Origin: Aralia elata
Taxonomy: Eukaryota > Streptophyta > Magnoliopsida > Apiales > Araliaceae
DNA: 64,000 nucleotides
Reading direction: 5' to 3'
Assembly (NCBI GenBank): GCA_034770075.1
Contig: CM068383.1
Coordinates: 49,743,222-49,807,221 of the forward strand
In this document: positions 11,740-22,505 of the stretch, piece after piece
Numbering within the stretch: the first letter of the stretch is position 1
Layout: the number at the start of each line of letters is the position of its first letter
Translations under genes and position numbers: made by a program
The notes under the pieces: model-generated
What the model saw: only the letters and a program-made list of their open reading frames with translations
Told to the model about the DNA's origin: nothing
Database searches by the model: none

Positions 11740-12640
11740 AGTCCACATAATTTAATTATTATTTATAACACTTTTAGAAGCTTAATATTATTTTTAAATA
11801 ATTTTTACAAGCTTAGAAATATTTTTAAATGATTTAGTTATCATTTAGAATCTTCTTAAAACATTTACTATGTTATTTAAATGATTTGTTTATCATTTAG
11901 AATAATTTTTATAAGCTTGGAAATATTTTTAAATAATTTTACAAGCTTAAGAATATTTTTAAATGATTTAATTATCATTTAGAATATTTTTAAAATATTA
12001 ATATGTTATTTAAATAATTTATTTGTCATTTAAAATATTTTTAGATACCTAAAATATTATTTAAATGATTTATTTATCATTTATAATATTTTTAGAACGA
12101 TAGAATATTATTTAAATAATTTATTTTATCATTTATAATATTTTTAGAAAGATAGAATATCATTTAAATGATTTATTTTATCATTAATAATATTTTTAGA
12201 ATTTATTTTATCATTAAAATAATTTAATTATAATAATTTTTCAAAACTTAATTTAACATTTAAATGATTTAATTATCATTTAAAGTAATTTTTAAATACT
12301 TAATATATTATTTAAATGATTTATTTATCATTAATAATATTTAAATATTTAATATTTTATTTAATTATTATATACAATAATTTTATTTACCTTAATAACA
12401 TTTTTAAATAATTAATATAATTATTAAATGATTTAATATCATTTTTAAATAATTAATGTAATTATTAAATGATTTATTATAATTATTATTATTATTTAAT
12501 TAAATTAAATAATAATTCAGAAATATATAAAAATATAAAAAATAAATTTTTATAATTAAAAATGAATTTTCGAATATAATTATTAATTATTTATAATGAT
12601 TTAATATTTATTTATTATTTTATAATTTATTTAATTAATT
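11740..12640. repeat. AT-rich degenerate tandem repeat in B1
   Basis: About 900 bases of units like AAATGATTTATTTATCATTTAGAATATTTTTA, at irregular spacing of about 50-70 bases, with ATGATTT/AAATCAT inverted arms. The same repeat occurs in B2 (about 32290-32960). Confidence 0.75.
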
Positions 12641-12652
12641 TTTATTAAAAAT

Positions 12653-12678
12653 CCGTCGCTAAAGGGCTTTAGCGACGG
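12653..12678. repeat. Perfect hairpin in B1
   Basis: CCGTCGCTAAAG faces CTTTAGCGACGG with a 2-base loop. B2 keeps it with one change (32976-33003). Another CGTCGCTAAAGG follows near 12720. Confidence 0.85.
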
Positions 12679-13984
12679 TCTGCTTAATTTCTTAGTTTTA
12701 TGGGTTTGTACATGAATTTCGTCGCTAAAGGTGTTCTTTATGAAGAACACCTGGTCAACGCTGGACAGCCTACTTTGATCTCAAATTATTTTTAGTTGGT
12801 TCATGCTTTGTGTTTGATTGTTGTTGCTAGTTACAGTCTATATAGTAGAGAGTAACGACATGTTTTGTTTGAGATCAAACAACATCATTTCATGTCATTT
12901 AAATTTGGTCAAATTAGCAGAGACCAACTGTTCTTGAGAATTTCTGGGTAACCCAGAAATTCATAAGTCAGGTTCGGTCAAGGCACTTTGACCATGATTT
13001 CTGGTTGACTTAATTATTGTTCATGTGTTTTAATGTTATGAGGTTGTTATCTATGTAGCATACAACAAGTCTAAGCAAAGAAACTACACAAAATATCTCA
13101 TTTAGACCAAATCTGGGCAACATGAACTTCTGACAAAGCTTGTCAGAGTTCTTCAAAGATTTCTGGGTTGCCCAGAAATTTGCAAATCCGAACGGTCAAA
13201 GGACTTTTGACCGATCATAACTTCAGTTCTAGACATTCTTTTACTACAATTCAAGTTGGATATTATAGACCACATATCAGGCTACACATACATACATTAA
13301 AATAGATCAAACACATAATTTAAGCCGATCAAACTGTCTGACAAAGTTGCCTGTCAGACAGTTTTGGTTTTTCTTGACAATTTTGATTTTTCATCATTTT
13401 CGATTATTTAAATGTTATGGATTCTTGTTTTATCAACCCAGATCACTTATTAACATATTATAACACATATCTAAACACCTAAAACATAAAATTATTAACA
13501 ACTTAAAGATCTAGCATCAAAAATGAATTTCATACCTTTCTAGTTGAATTTTTGATTTCTTTTTTTCTGATCTGATGTTGCTACTGCAAAGGCTTACTAT
13601 GGTATGATTATTAAGTGTTTAAGCTTCAAAATTTTCGTGGCCAAATGATCAGATTGCTTTCCTATTTATAGAATTGACAAATTAGGGTTTCTTAGGTCAT
13701 TTTCCAAACTTTGCCTCCAAAAATATCCTAGTCTAGGGACTTGTGCTGCTATCATCTGATATTAATAACCTACTTGAGCTGGAGACTTGATCAAAGATCT
13801 GATCTTGTGTTCTTATCCTCTCCTGATTGGTTTTAAATTTTGATTTTTGATTTATTTACTTATTAATTAAACCTAGATTTTTGTTAATCATGATTAGGGT
13901 ATTTAATCATGTTTAGTAATACATTAATTAAGATAATATATCATAATTAAGGTTTATCATTTCATAATTTAGTGTTATTGAATC

Positions 13985-14240
13985 AAATTAGGGTTTTAGG
14001 GTTTCAAATTAGGGTTTAGGGTTTTCAATTTTATAATTAGGGTTTTAATCTTTTGTTTAGGGTTTAATTTAACCTTAATGATTCATAATTAATATTATGC
14101 TTCATTATTTAGAATCTAAATATATTACTTAAGATTCTAGTATTGCAATTAGGGTTTTAATTGATCAATTCAGACAATTATTACCAATTAGGGTTTTCAA
14201 ATTAGGGTTTCTATTTCAGTTTATTGTTCTAACCCTAATT
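13985..14240. repeat. TTAGGGTTT-rich stretch in B1
   Basis: Many TTAGGGTTT and TTTAGGG copies are interspersed with AT-rich sequence and resemble the plant telomere unit. They are dispersed and degenerate and lie inside an LTR that has its own target-site duplication, so this is not a telomere. B2 has a similar stretch (34290-34390). Confidence 0.7.
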
Positions 14241-14287
14241 AACTTATTTTAGATGTTTATCGGTTAATATAATATTATATTAACTCC

Positions 14288-14430
14288 GATGCACGACAAA
14301 GCGCTTCGTCATTTCCAAGTACGACACAGCAGCTTACAAAAATAATTTGTCGAGACGCTTCTCGGTGAATTCGCCGAAAGCACGACAAATCATTTTGTCC
14401 GATTAAGCACGACAAAGCTGCTTGGCGAAA
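14288..14430. repeat. Repeated CACGACAAA-type words near the LTR start of B1
   Basis: GCACGACAAAGCG, GTACGACACAGCAG, GCACGACAAATCAT and GCACGACAAAGCTG recur at about 30-60 base intervals. B2 has a more decayed version at about 37460-37600. Confidence 0.65.
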
Positions 14431-14561
14431 AAAATTTATTTGACCTAATTGTTTAATAAAATACACAATCACATAATACAAAGTCAGATCATAAAATTTC
14501 ATTTATTAAACACATAATTTACATATACAGATCTTATTAGGGTTCGGAATATTACAACAAA

Positions 14562-15495
14562 TCATCGTGACCATTATGATCAATTGGAGAGTTAGGAGAT
14601 GTAAATGAAGTATTGCGCGTCAAGTGTTTGACAAAATGCTTGTGTGGAGAAATTGTGCTCTTAGCTCATTATTTATCTATATACTTATGTCATTTATTTA
14701 TGTTATTTAGTTTAATTGTTATGCTAATGAAACCCTTGTTATTTGAATTTGACTTTCCTATCTCTTTGGTTGGCACCATATGGTTTGGTTCAATATATCT
14801 GTGCTTTATGTTTCTTGCTAAAGAACTTAGTGATGATTTTGGTATTCTATAAGAAATGGAAGTGGATTATAGATCCATGTCTGATATATTGGCATGTGAT
14901 TAGGATTTGTCTATATCTATAGATTGCCTAATTTGTGTGTAAGATAGGAATATACTTATATGCCATGTGTGACCTAATTGAGAACCTATGCTTCAATTCT
15001 CTGCTTTGAATAATTAGCATATGAATGTGAGGATTATTACCTAGCTTTGATGTTCTTTTCAGTTATATTCCCTTCTGGGTAGATCTTTGATAGGATATGC
15101 TCATGCATACCTCGGAAGAGGCGTATGAGCACTTATGAGTTCTCGGTCGACAATTCGTCGTGACCATTAAGACCAAAGAAAGACAGTTAAGATATTCAAT
15201 GAACATAGCACACTAAGTGTTTGACAGAATGCTTGTGTGGGGGTAAAGTTATGATCTTAGCTTGTAGCGTCTTAGATACCAATCGTTATCTATTTAATTG
15301 CTTTGATAATTAGAATTAATTAGTTTAATTAATTACCTTATATCCGACTGTTTAAATAAGATCGAGATGATATAAAGTTAGTACTTGGTTAAACATTAGT
15401 GATAATTCTTGGTGGGATCGACTTTTATTTATCACTCTATTACTTGTTGACCGAGTATACTTGCGCGTATTTTTCGGTTGCAAAATCGACCAACA
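14562..15495 (+). repeat. L LTR copy 2, right part
   Basis: The LTR resumes after B1 and its ACAAA duplication and ends GACCAACA at 15495. The join restores the CTCGGTTGACAAATCATCGTG order seen uninterrupted in LTRs 1 and 3. Confidence 0.9.
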
Positions 15496-16951
15496 AGTTT
15501 TTGGCGCCGTTGCCGGGGAATTATTTTCTAATGCTTGTCCAATATTATTTTCAATCGAATTGATCTTAATTTAAACTCGTTTTTCTGTTTTAAATAAAGT
15601 AAGGCTGAGGACTATAAAGCAAGTGCTTCTTAGGAGGCAACCCGAGTCTAATGTGATGTGTTAGCTAATTTCAGGTACCAAATAGCTACAAGCACGATTC
15701 GCCCACAAATCGCTAAGCAAAGCAAGGGGCAAGGCATAAGTCAAGGCCAAAAGCAAGGCACAAGCTAGGCAGGGCATTTTGTTGGCGCTTTTGAATGCAA
15801 ATGGCTCCCGAACGACTTAGGGTGGAGAGGATACTGTCGATGATGATTGACACAACCTCAGGGAAGTCCTTTATTTTTAATTTTTTCTATCTTTACATTG
15901 AGAACAATCTTTGTCTTAAGTTTGGGGGTCCTTGTGATGCATGGGGTGCTGGAGTTAGTATTATGTTAGTTATTTTGATGTTTAGTTATGCATATTAGTT
16001 AGAAAAATTGAAAATTTTGAAGTTTTGAGCAATGTTGGCCTATGATATGAGCTTGAAAGGTATTTTGTTAATTCTTTTGAAAGTGTTGAGCATGCTTGTT
16101 AAAGTTTTACCTGAAGTGTTGGTTCTATGGTTTTCATGCCCCTTTTGCGCTTTCATGGCATTTTCATCCAACTGTTGAGTTAATTGTGTCTTAGAGAGTC
16201 TATATAGCTTATTCTTGTGATGAAGATGTTATTGAGACTCTAGGCCATGCTTAACCATCAATTAAAACAAAGTTAGGCATACATATAAGTTTGGGGGAAA
16301 TCTTGGATTGCTTGATATCTTGAGCCTTCCCGGGTTGGCATAATGAATCATGTGGTGAGTTGATATAGAACGTAAAACGCACTCACTCATGGACACATGT
16401 GAAAATGAGATGGAGCGTAAAACGCACTCGTTCATTTGAAGGTGAGATAGAGCATAAGATGCACTCACTAAATTCAAAATGAAAATCCGAAAATGAAAAA
16501 AAAAGAAAATAAAAGAAAATAAGAATAATATTCATAATATGTTATGCTTGGGAAGTGAGATTGATTGAAGCTGCATATCCTTTTTATTACCCTGGACGGT
16601 TGTGATGTTTTTCTTTGCTATGATGGATGTAGTATTGGATCCTAGAGTTATTATGATATATCTTTTCTTTAGTATTTGTTATATAGTCTTATATGAGTCT
16701 GATGGCGAATACAGTTTGGATGAGCTCAAATTATGTGGGTTGTGATTGTCATGGAACTAATGTATAGGTTAAAACTGTTAAACTTGCATGCTCTTGTATG
16801 TTATTTGGAGTTATTGGTTTTGAAATCGTTGAGGCCATCTTTTGAGTATGTATGGAATCATTGCTCGCGTTAGATGTTAGTATTTAGTATGTGAAGTTTT
16901 TGTATTTTGGTTTTGCTTGAGGACAAACAAAAATTCAAGTTTGGGGGTATT
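15496..16951 (+). other. L internal region 2 (non-coding)
   Basis: The same 1456-base layout as internal region 1: tRNA-Asp primer site at 15502-15518, hairpin triplet at about 16361-16468 and polypurine-like end at about 16934-16951. There is no coding potential. Confidence 0.88.
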
Positions 16952-19343
16952 TGATGAGTGAGTTTTATACCTACGAATTGAGTACTTTTGGCTTGATGAA
17001 AGTGTGTGTTCTTGGGTAGTTTATGTTCCTTTTTATGTGTTTTTATCTTATTGTTATGTTATATGGTTTTGTATTGCTTTTATATGTTTTTGTATGTATT
17101 TTATATGTTTTAACTTTGTTTTGTAGGTATTGAATAAAGGCCCCTTGGATCGATGCGTTTTTGGCTTGATGTTGGCATTCTAGCTTCTTGTTTCTCAATT
17201 TCACCCATGATCCAATCCGAATCTCTCAAAACTCTAAGAACGAAAGTTGTAGATCTTTGTCTTAGCTTTCCAGAGCATCCAGAATCATCCAATTTGAAGT
17301 TCGTATGAGAGCGTTATGGTCATTTTACCATCGGATTTGGCATGCATTTTACACAGCAATTGCTTCGAGCTCAATTTGAGACTTGCTCTGGCCAGTATCT
17401 CGACGAGCTCCAGTTATGAAAGTTGTAGAGCTACTCCTTAGCTTTCCATAGCCTCTTTAAACGCCTTAATCCGAGTTCAGACGAAGAAGTTATGGTCATG
17501 TTTCCAACAGACGTCGAAGCTAAAAATCCAGACTCAAGGACCCGCGCTGCAGCGCGAATTCCTAGTGTAAATGGTGGCGCCGCAGCGCCAATATGCAATA
17601 GCCAAAGGTCAAGGTGGCGCCGCAACGTGAGTTTCAGGCCAAATGCCCACGGCGCAGCGCCAAGAACGAATTCTGGGCAGAACATGAGTGTTAAATGACC
17701 TATCTAATGACTCATTTTGGTTAACTTCTTGATCCTTACTTCGTTTTTGGCGAGAGAGAAAGGGAGAGAGAGCAGGCGACGACTGGGCATAGAGAAGGAA
17801 GGCCATGACCTTTGGCCATGGTTCTTTAAAAGCTTCATGGGAGGTGCTCCAATGGAGTCTAGCAACAAAGGGAAGCCATCCTTGTTTTCTTTTTCTTCTT
17901 TTTCTCCATTGTAATTAATTAGTTTTGGAACTAAGAATGTAATTGAACCCTTTACTAGTTTGTATTAAATTTCTTCTCCTTTTAATTGGCACCATATGAG
18001 TTGGTTCATTATATTTGTGCTTAATGCTTAATTGCTAAGGAATTAGTGATTTGTTTGGTAATCTATATGAAATTGGGAAATGGATTGTGGATTTAGGCCA
18101 TGAATATAATGACATGTGATTATGCTTGTTCTACATGAGATGGAATACATAATTTGTATGTAGGATAGGAATATACCTATATGCCATGTGTAGCCAATTT
18201 GAGAATCTAAGCTTAATGACTCCCTATGCGAAAGTTTATTCATTTGAGGAATGATTATTAAGGCTTCTTTGACATGTGTCTTGTAATTGTTTTTAGAATT
18301 GAATGACTTGCTAGTATATAGGATAGGAATATACCTATGTGTCGTATAGGGTGATTTTTATATGGCTAACAGAAGAGGCTTATAATAATTAGAATTCTCG
18401 GTTGACAAATCATCGTGACCATTATGATCAATTGGAGAGTTAGGAGATGTAAATGAAGTATTGCGCGCCAAGTGTTTGACAAAATGCTTGTGTGAAGAAA
18501 TTGTGCTCTTAGCTCATTATTTATCTATATGCTTATGTTATTTATTTATGTTATTTAGTTTAATTGTTATGCTAACAAAACCCTTGTTATTTGAATTTGA
18601 CTTTCCTATCTCTTTGGTTGGCACCATATGGTTTGGTTCAATATATCTGTGCTTTATGTTTCTTGCTAAAGAACTTAGTGATGATTTTGGTATTCTATAA
18701 GAAATGGAAGTGGATTATAGATGCATGTATGATATATTGGCATGTGATTAGCATTTGTCTATACCTATAGATTGCCTAATTTTTGTGTAAGATAGGAATA
18801 TACTTATATGCCATGTGTGACCTAATTGAGAACCTATGCTTCAATTCTCTGCTTTGAATAATTAGCATATGAATGTGAGGATTATTACCTAGCTTTGATG
18901 TTCTTTTCAGTTCTATTCCCTTCTGGGTAGATCTTTGATAGGATATGCTCATGCATACCTCGGAAGAGGCGTATGAGCACTTATAAGTTCTCGGTCGACA
19001 ATCCGTCGTGACCATTAAGACCAAAGAGAGACAGTTAAGATATTCAATGAACATAACACACTAAGTGTTTGACAGAATGCTTGTGTGGGGGTAAAGTTAT
19101 GATCTTAGCTTGTAGCGTCTTAGATACCAATCGTTATCCATTTAATTGCTTTGATAATTAGAATTAATTAGTTTAATTAATTACCTTCTATCCGACTGTT
19201 TAAATAAGATCGAGATGATATAAAGTTAGTACTTGGTTAAACATTAGTGATAATTCCTCGTGGGATCGACTTTTATTTATCACTCTATTACTTGTTGACC
19301 GCGTATACTTGCGCGTATTTTTTGGTTGCAAAATCGACCAACA
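16952..19343 (+). repeat. L LTR copy 3 (2392 bp)
   Basis: The LTR starts TGATGAGTGAG directly after TTTGGGGGTATT and ends GACCAACA at 19343, followed by GGAGC. It lacks the 96-bp duplication of LTR 1. Confidence 0.9.
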
Positions 19344-19348
19344 GGAGC
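19344..19348 (+). repeat. Right target-site duplication of array L (GGAGC)
   Basis: This pairs with GGAGA at 5018-5022, with one mismatch. Confidence 0.7.
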
Positions 19349-19372
19349 AGCAGGCGCATGATTAGGCGCTGA
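19349..19372 (+). pseudogene. Extra ORF of element A, last seven codons and stop
   Basis: With one duplication copy removed, the frame from 5022 continues as SRRRMIRR-like sequence and stops at TGA (19370-19372). The join gives an REEGRSRRR stretch that matches REEHRSRH near the end of the counterpart in E, which confirms that both sides belong to the same gene. Confidence 0.72.
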
Positions 19373-19826
19373 GTGGTCGACATGCTGGCTCGACGGGAGC
19401 TCAGGGTTGCAATTCGTCGTAGCAGGCGGTGATGTGTTATCTTTAGCATTTTGTTCGTAGTAGGTCCCAATTTTGTTGTAATAGCGGCATACTTATGTTG
19501 TAAATCCCTATGCTTGTAGCGTGCATGGGATAGTAGTTGAACCCCAATTTTGTTCCTGATAGAGGGGTGGAAGGTTATTATTCCCCAATTTTGTTCTTTA
19601 GGGGATAGTTAGTGGTTGGCAGGCTATGTCATTTAGCGTTTATAGAAGTATGCCACATGTTGAGTCAGGTTGTATTAAAACAGTGACATGTGGTTATAAA
19701 TGCAGTTATTTTAGTTAAATCAAATGTGTTTGATAGATGCTTTTACTTTTAATTGTTGACTTGAATGACTTTCTGCATATGGCATAAATCTATTAGTAAA
19801 AGCCGACGGTTTTCTTTTATCAGATC
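19373..19826 (+). other. Spacer between extra ORF and gag of element A
   Basis: No gene is visible. CCCAATTTTGTT occurs three times (about 19469, 19542 and 19587). The spacer ends TTTTCTTTTATCAG followed by ATC-ATG, a good splice-acceptor-like sequence three bases before the gag start. Element E has TTTTATTCATCAG three bases before its gag ATG. Confidence 0.6.
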
Positions 19827-20696
19827 ATGCCTCCAAGAAGACAGCCACGAAACCAAAGGGTTGAGGAATCGGTTAATAACACTCAGGGTCATCCAGACCC
19901 AATGAGAGCGTTTACTGAGTTGCTGGCAGAAGCTATGCAAAATAGACCCCCAACTGTTGGAGAACAGCCATAGCGGCAACTCGCGCAGCATTTGGCTAGT
20001 TTCAAAGATTTTAAGCTAGTAGGACCTCCCGAGTTCAAGGGAACACTAGACCCGATTAAAGCCCAAACCTGGATCGAAGAAATAGAAAAAGTGTTCAAGG
20101 TTGCAAGGGTGGCCGAAGAACAGAAGACAGGGTTCGCCACTTTTATGATGAAAGGTGAAGCGAACTATTAGTGGAAGGCCAACAAAAGTCGTGTTGGAGA
20201 TGGTATGATAACATGGGAACGTTTCAAGGAGCTGTTCTTCGAGAACTATTTCCTGGAGAGTATGTAACAGAACATGGAGGTGAAGTTTCTGGAGCTCAGG
20301 CAAGGGAACATGTTAGTCGCGGAGTACGCGGCTAAATTTAATGAGTTAGTCAGATTTGCACCTCACTAGGTAGACACTGAAGCCAGAAGGGCAAGGAGAC
20401 TTCAATTAGGCCTGAAACCGTGGGTGTATAGTAGGGTGGCAGTTTTAAGGATTGACACATTTTCTACGCTGTTGGAAAGGGCCATCATCGCTGAAGGAGG
20501 CAACGAGGCTCTAGCAAAGTTCAATCAAGACAAAAAGAAAGGTCACGAAGGAAGCAAGGGAGGAAGCAGCGGGGGAGGTAACCCGAATAAAAGGAAATGG
20601 AGTGATAGCCAATCTTCCGGGGGCAACAAGTCTGGAGGAGAGATTAAGAAGGGTAATAAGTGCAATAATTGTGGAAAGAATCACTCTGGAGAGTGC
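19827..20696 (+). pseudogene. gag: gag of element A, N-terminal part
   Basis: Gag forms the particle that packages element RNA. The frame starts ATGCCTCCAAGAAGACAG (MPPRRQ) and stays in phase for 290 codons up to the D insertion. A gag-capsid domain with LVGPPEFKGTLDPIKAQ and AARFNEL-type blocks is followed by a Gly/Ser/Lys-rich linker and the first zinc knuckle, CNNCGKNHSGEC. Four in-frame stops (19971, 20169, 20265 and 20367) break it. Each can come from a Gln or Trp codon by one C-to-T or G-to-A change. The last one, after RFAPH, is at the same place as a stop in E. The gene resumes at 27937. Confidence 0.85.
20692..20696 (+). repeat. Left target-site duplication of copia D (AGTGC)
   Basis: An exact copy of AGTGC at 27932-27936. 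The gag frame continues across it. Confidence 0.9.
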
Positions 20697-22505
20697 TGTT
20701 AGGTTTGTATAGAGCGCGAACATGCAATCAAATTACATAAATAGTGCGGAAGCGCGATAAAACGGATTTTAAAATTTTTCTTACAAACCATCACCATGAT
20801 CATCCATGTGCTCAATTATCAATTAAACGAAAGAGATAAAGTATGAGAATCATACTCTTGTAGAACCATGTTTCCACAGGTACGAGTTCACCTCCAAATC
20901 CTTCGCGTTCTCCTTGAATTTCACCGATTAAATTCCTTCCTTTGATCAACGTTAGCCACCCAAGTGTTTGGCCTCTAGAGGTGATCCACCAAGGAATAAT
21001 AGTTGTTCAAGAAGATGGGTGTTGGCAAAACCCTAGTTTCTATCTCTATAGAAATTGCAAGTACTCTCTCTCTCCAATTCTCATGGAAGAGTGTGTAACT
21101 GTCTAACCCTAAATCATGATAAGACTCCTCTTATTTATAGATATAGGGAACCCTCCTAAACTATTTAGGATTAGGGTTTTTATTTTAATTAAACTCCTTT
21201 AATTAATTAAACTCCTAATCCAATTAGGAATTTATGAGAGAGTACTTCTATTAATTAATTCTCAATCCCTATTAGGAATTAAATAATAGTAATGGTAATA
21301 ATAATAATAATAAGACTCCTCTTATTAATGTATATTTAATATTTTCAAAAAATATTAAATAATAAATATTAAGCTATTTAATTTATTCTATCTCCATAGA
21401 TTAAATTAAATACACTTGACTTATTATTACAATTATGTCATTTACTTCTTAAACAAATATTTTCCTTTTGCGGTGTGACCCTTTAGGTTCTCCATATTAA
21501 ACCGGTTGTGAATAAATCAATTAGAACAATTCTAATCTTATTTAAATAAATAAATTAAATTATTTAATTCATTTAAATAAATAATATTTATTCTACAATA
21601 AGGGTAAGCCCCCTTAGCGATCAACGACTTTCCAGATAATATAGATTTCAACATTAATCACAAAAGAACCTTTCAGTGAATAATTACCGTACAATTCAAT
21701 CCTTCTACCATACAATGTCCCAATTAAATATAAGACATGAAATTACTGTCAAGTCTTATTTTATTTAATTATATGTATTTCGATTCTCAAATGCACAACT
21801 CTGATAATGTAAATTAGAAACTCCTTTCTAATTTCATTTTGCTTTGGCCAAAGACTTCTGAGTCGTCATTTATCGAATCACATAGGACATTCTCTCCTTT
21901 TACTAGAAGTGGTAGATTCTTTGTTGATCATTCATCTATCTCCATGTATAACTTATTATACCCAATCATACCCTTTGATATACCCTAAAGGTCTTAAGGG
22001 ACATGTCAAAGTATAACTCATCATACACAAGATACTATGATGATCTCAAGTCCAAGGATCACTTGTACTACTATCACTAGAGGAATTCCTATTGACAGGC
22101 GAGTAAAACTCTATTAGGTATTCCTTAGCGAGCCACGTTCAGTGAACTTATTCTCTAATAAGCACCTACATACTTGCTTTAGTGTCTCCACACAAATGAT
22201 TATGAGATCAATCATCCTCTTCATAAGAGCAAGCAACGTATGTACTAATCTATCCGGATTCACTAATCCCCTTTTTAGTAATCCGTCGATTAGGAACGAT
22301 TTTAGTTTGTGAGCTATCTAATTTAGATCTCATTAGCATGATCACCATCATGATTCTAAAAGCATTGCTCAAAACTATGGGTTTATCACATTCAATATAA
22401 CAACATCATGTAGATAAAGTAAAATGCCTTTAACAAACGAATAAGATTACAAAGTATATGCTACATCATATCAAATATGATTGGCTTGTGTGCATACTAC
22501 TTTCA
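20697..22505 (-). repeat. 3' LTR of copia D (1809 bp)
   Basis: In plus orientation it starts TGTTAGGTTTGTATAGAG and ends CATACTACTTTCA. It matches the D1 LTRs (38482-40408 and 45834-47637) in reverse. Confidence 0.9.

Larger units (their letters stand above)
10424..14556 (-). mobile_element. Solo LTR B1 of a gypsy element (4133 bp)
   Basis: In plus orientation the sequence starts TGTGACGCCCCCAAAT and ends GGAATATTACA. It is flanked by ACAAA on both sides (10419-10423, 14557-14561). The end sequence, and GTGAGCACCA about 50 bases inside it, match the U5 ends of the LTRs of A, C and E, so it lies antisense. There is no internal region or PBS: LTR-LTR recombination has removed the body. It contains AT-rich degenerate repeats, a CCGTCGCTAAAG hairpin, TTAGGGTTT runs and CACGAC repeats. 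The short ORFs in it are not genes. Confidence 0.9.
5023..19343 (+). mobile_element. Array L: tandem non-coding LTR element (LTR-int-LTR-int-LTR)
   Basis: Three LTRs of about 2.39 kb flank two internal regions of exactly 1456 bases each. Each internal region starts with a tRNA-Asp primer site and ends with the polypurine-like run TTCAAGTTTGGGGGTATT. LTRs begin TGATGAGTGAG and end GACCAACA. No gag or pol remains, so the element is non-autonomous, like the group called LARDs. The tRNA-Asp primer suggests Tat/Athila-type gypsy ancestry. One near-identical 5-base duplication flanks the whole array, so it sits as a unit inside element A. The middle LTR is split by solo LTR B1. Confidence 0.88.

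Noticed and set aside
13985..14240. Telomere-like TTTAGGG runs
   Set aside because: Degenerate, dispersed, and inside a solo LTR with its own target-site duplication.
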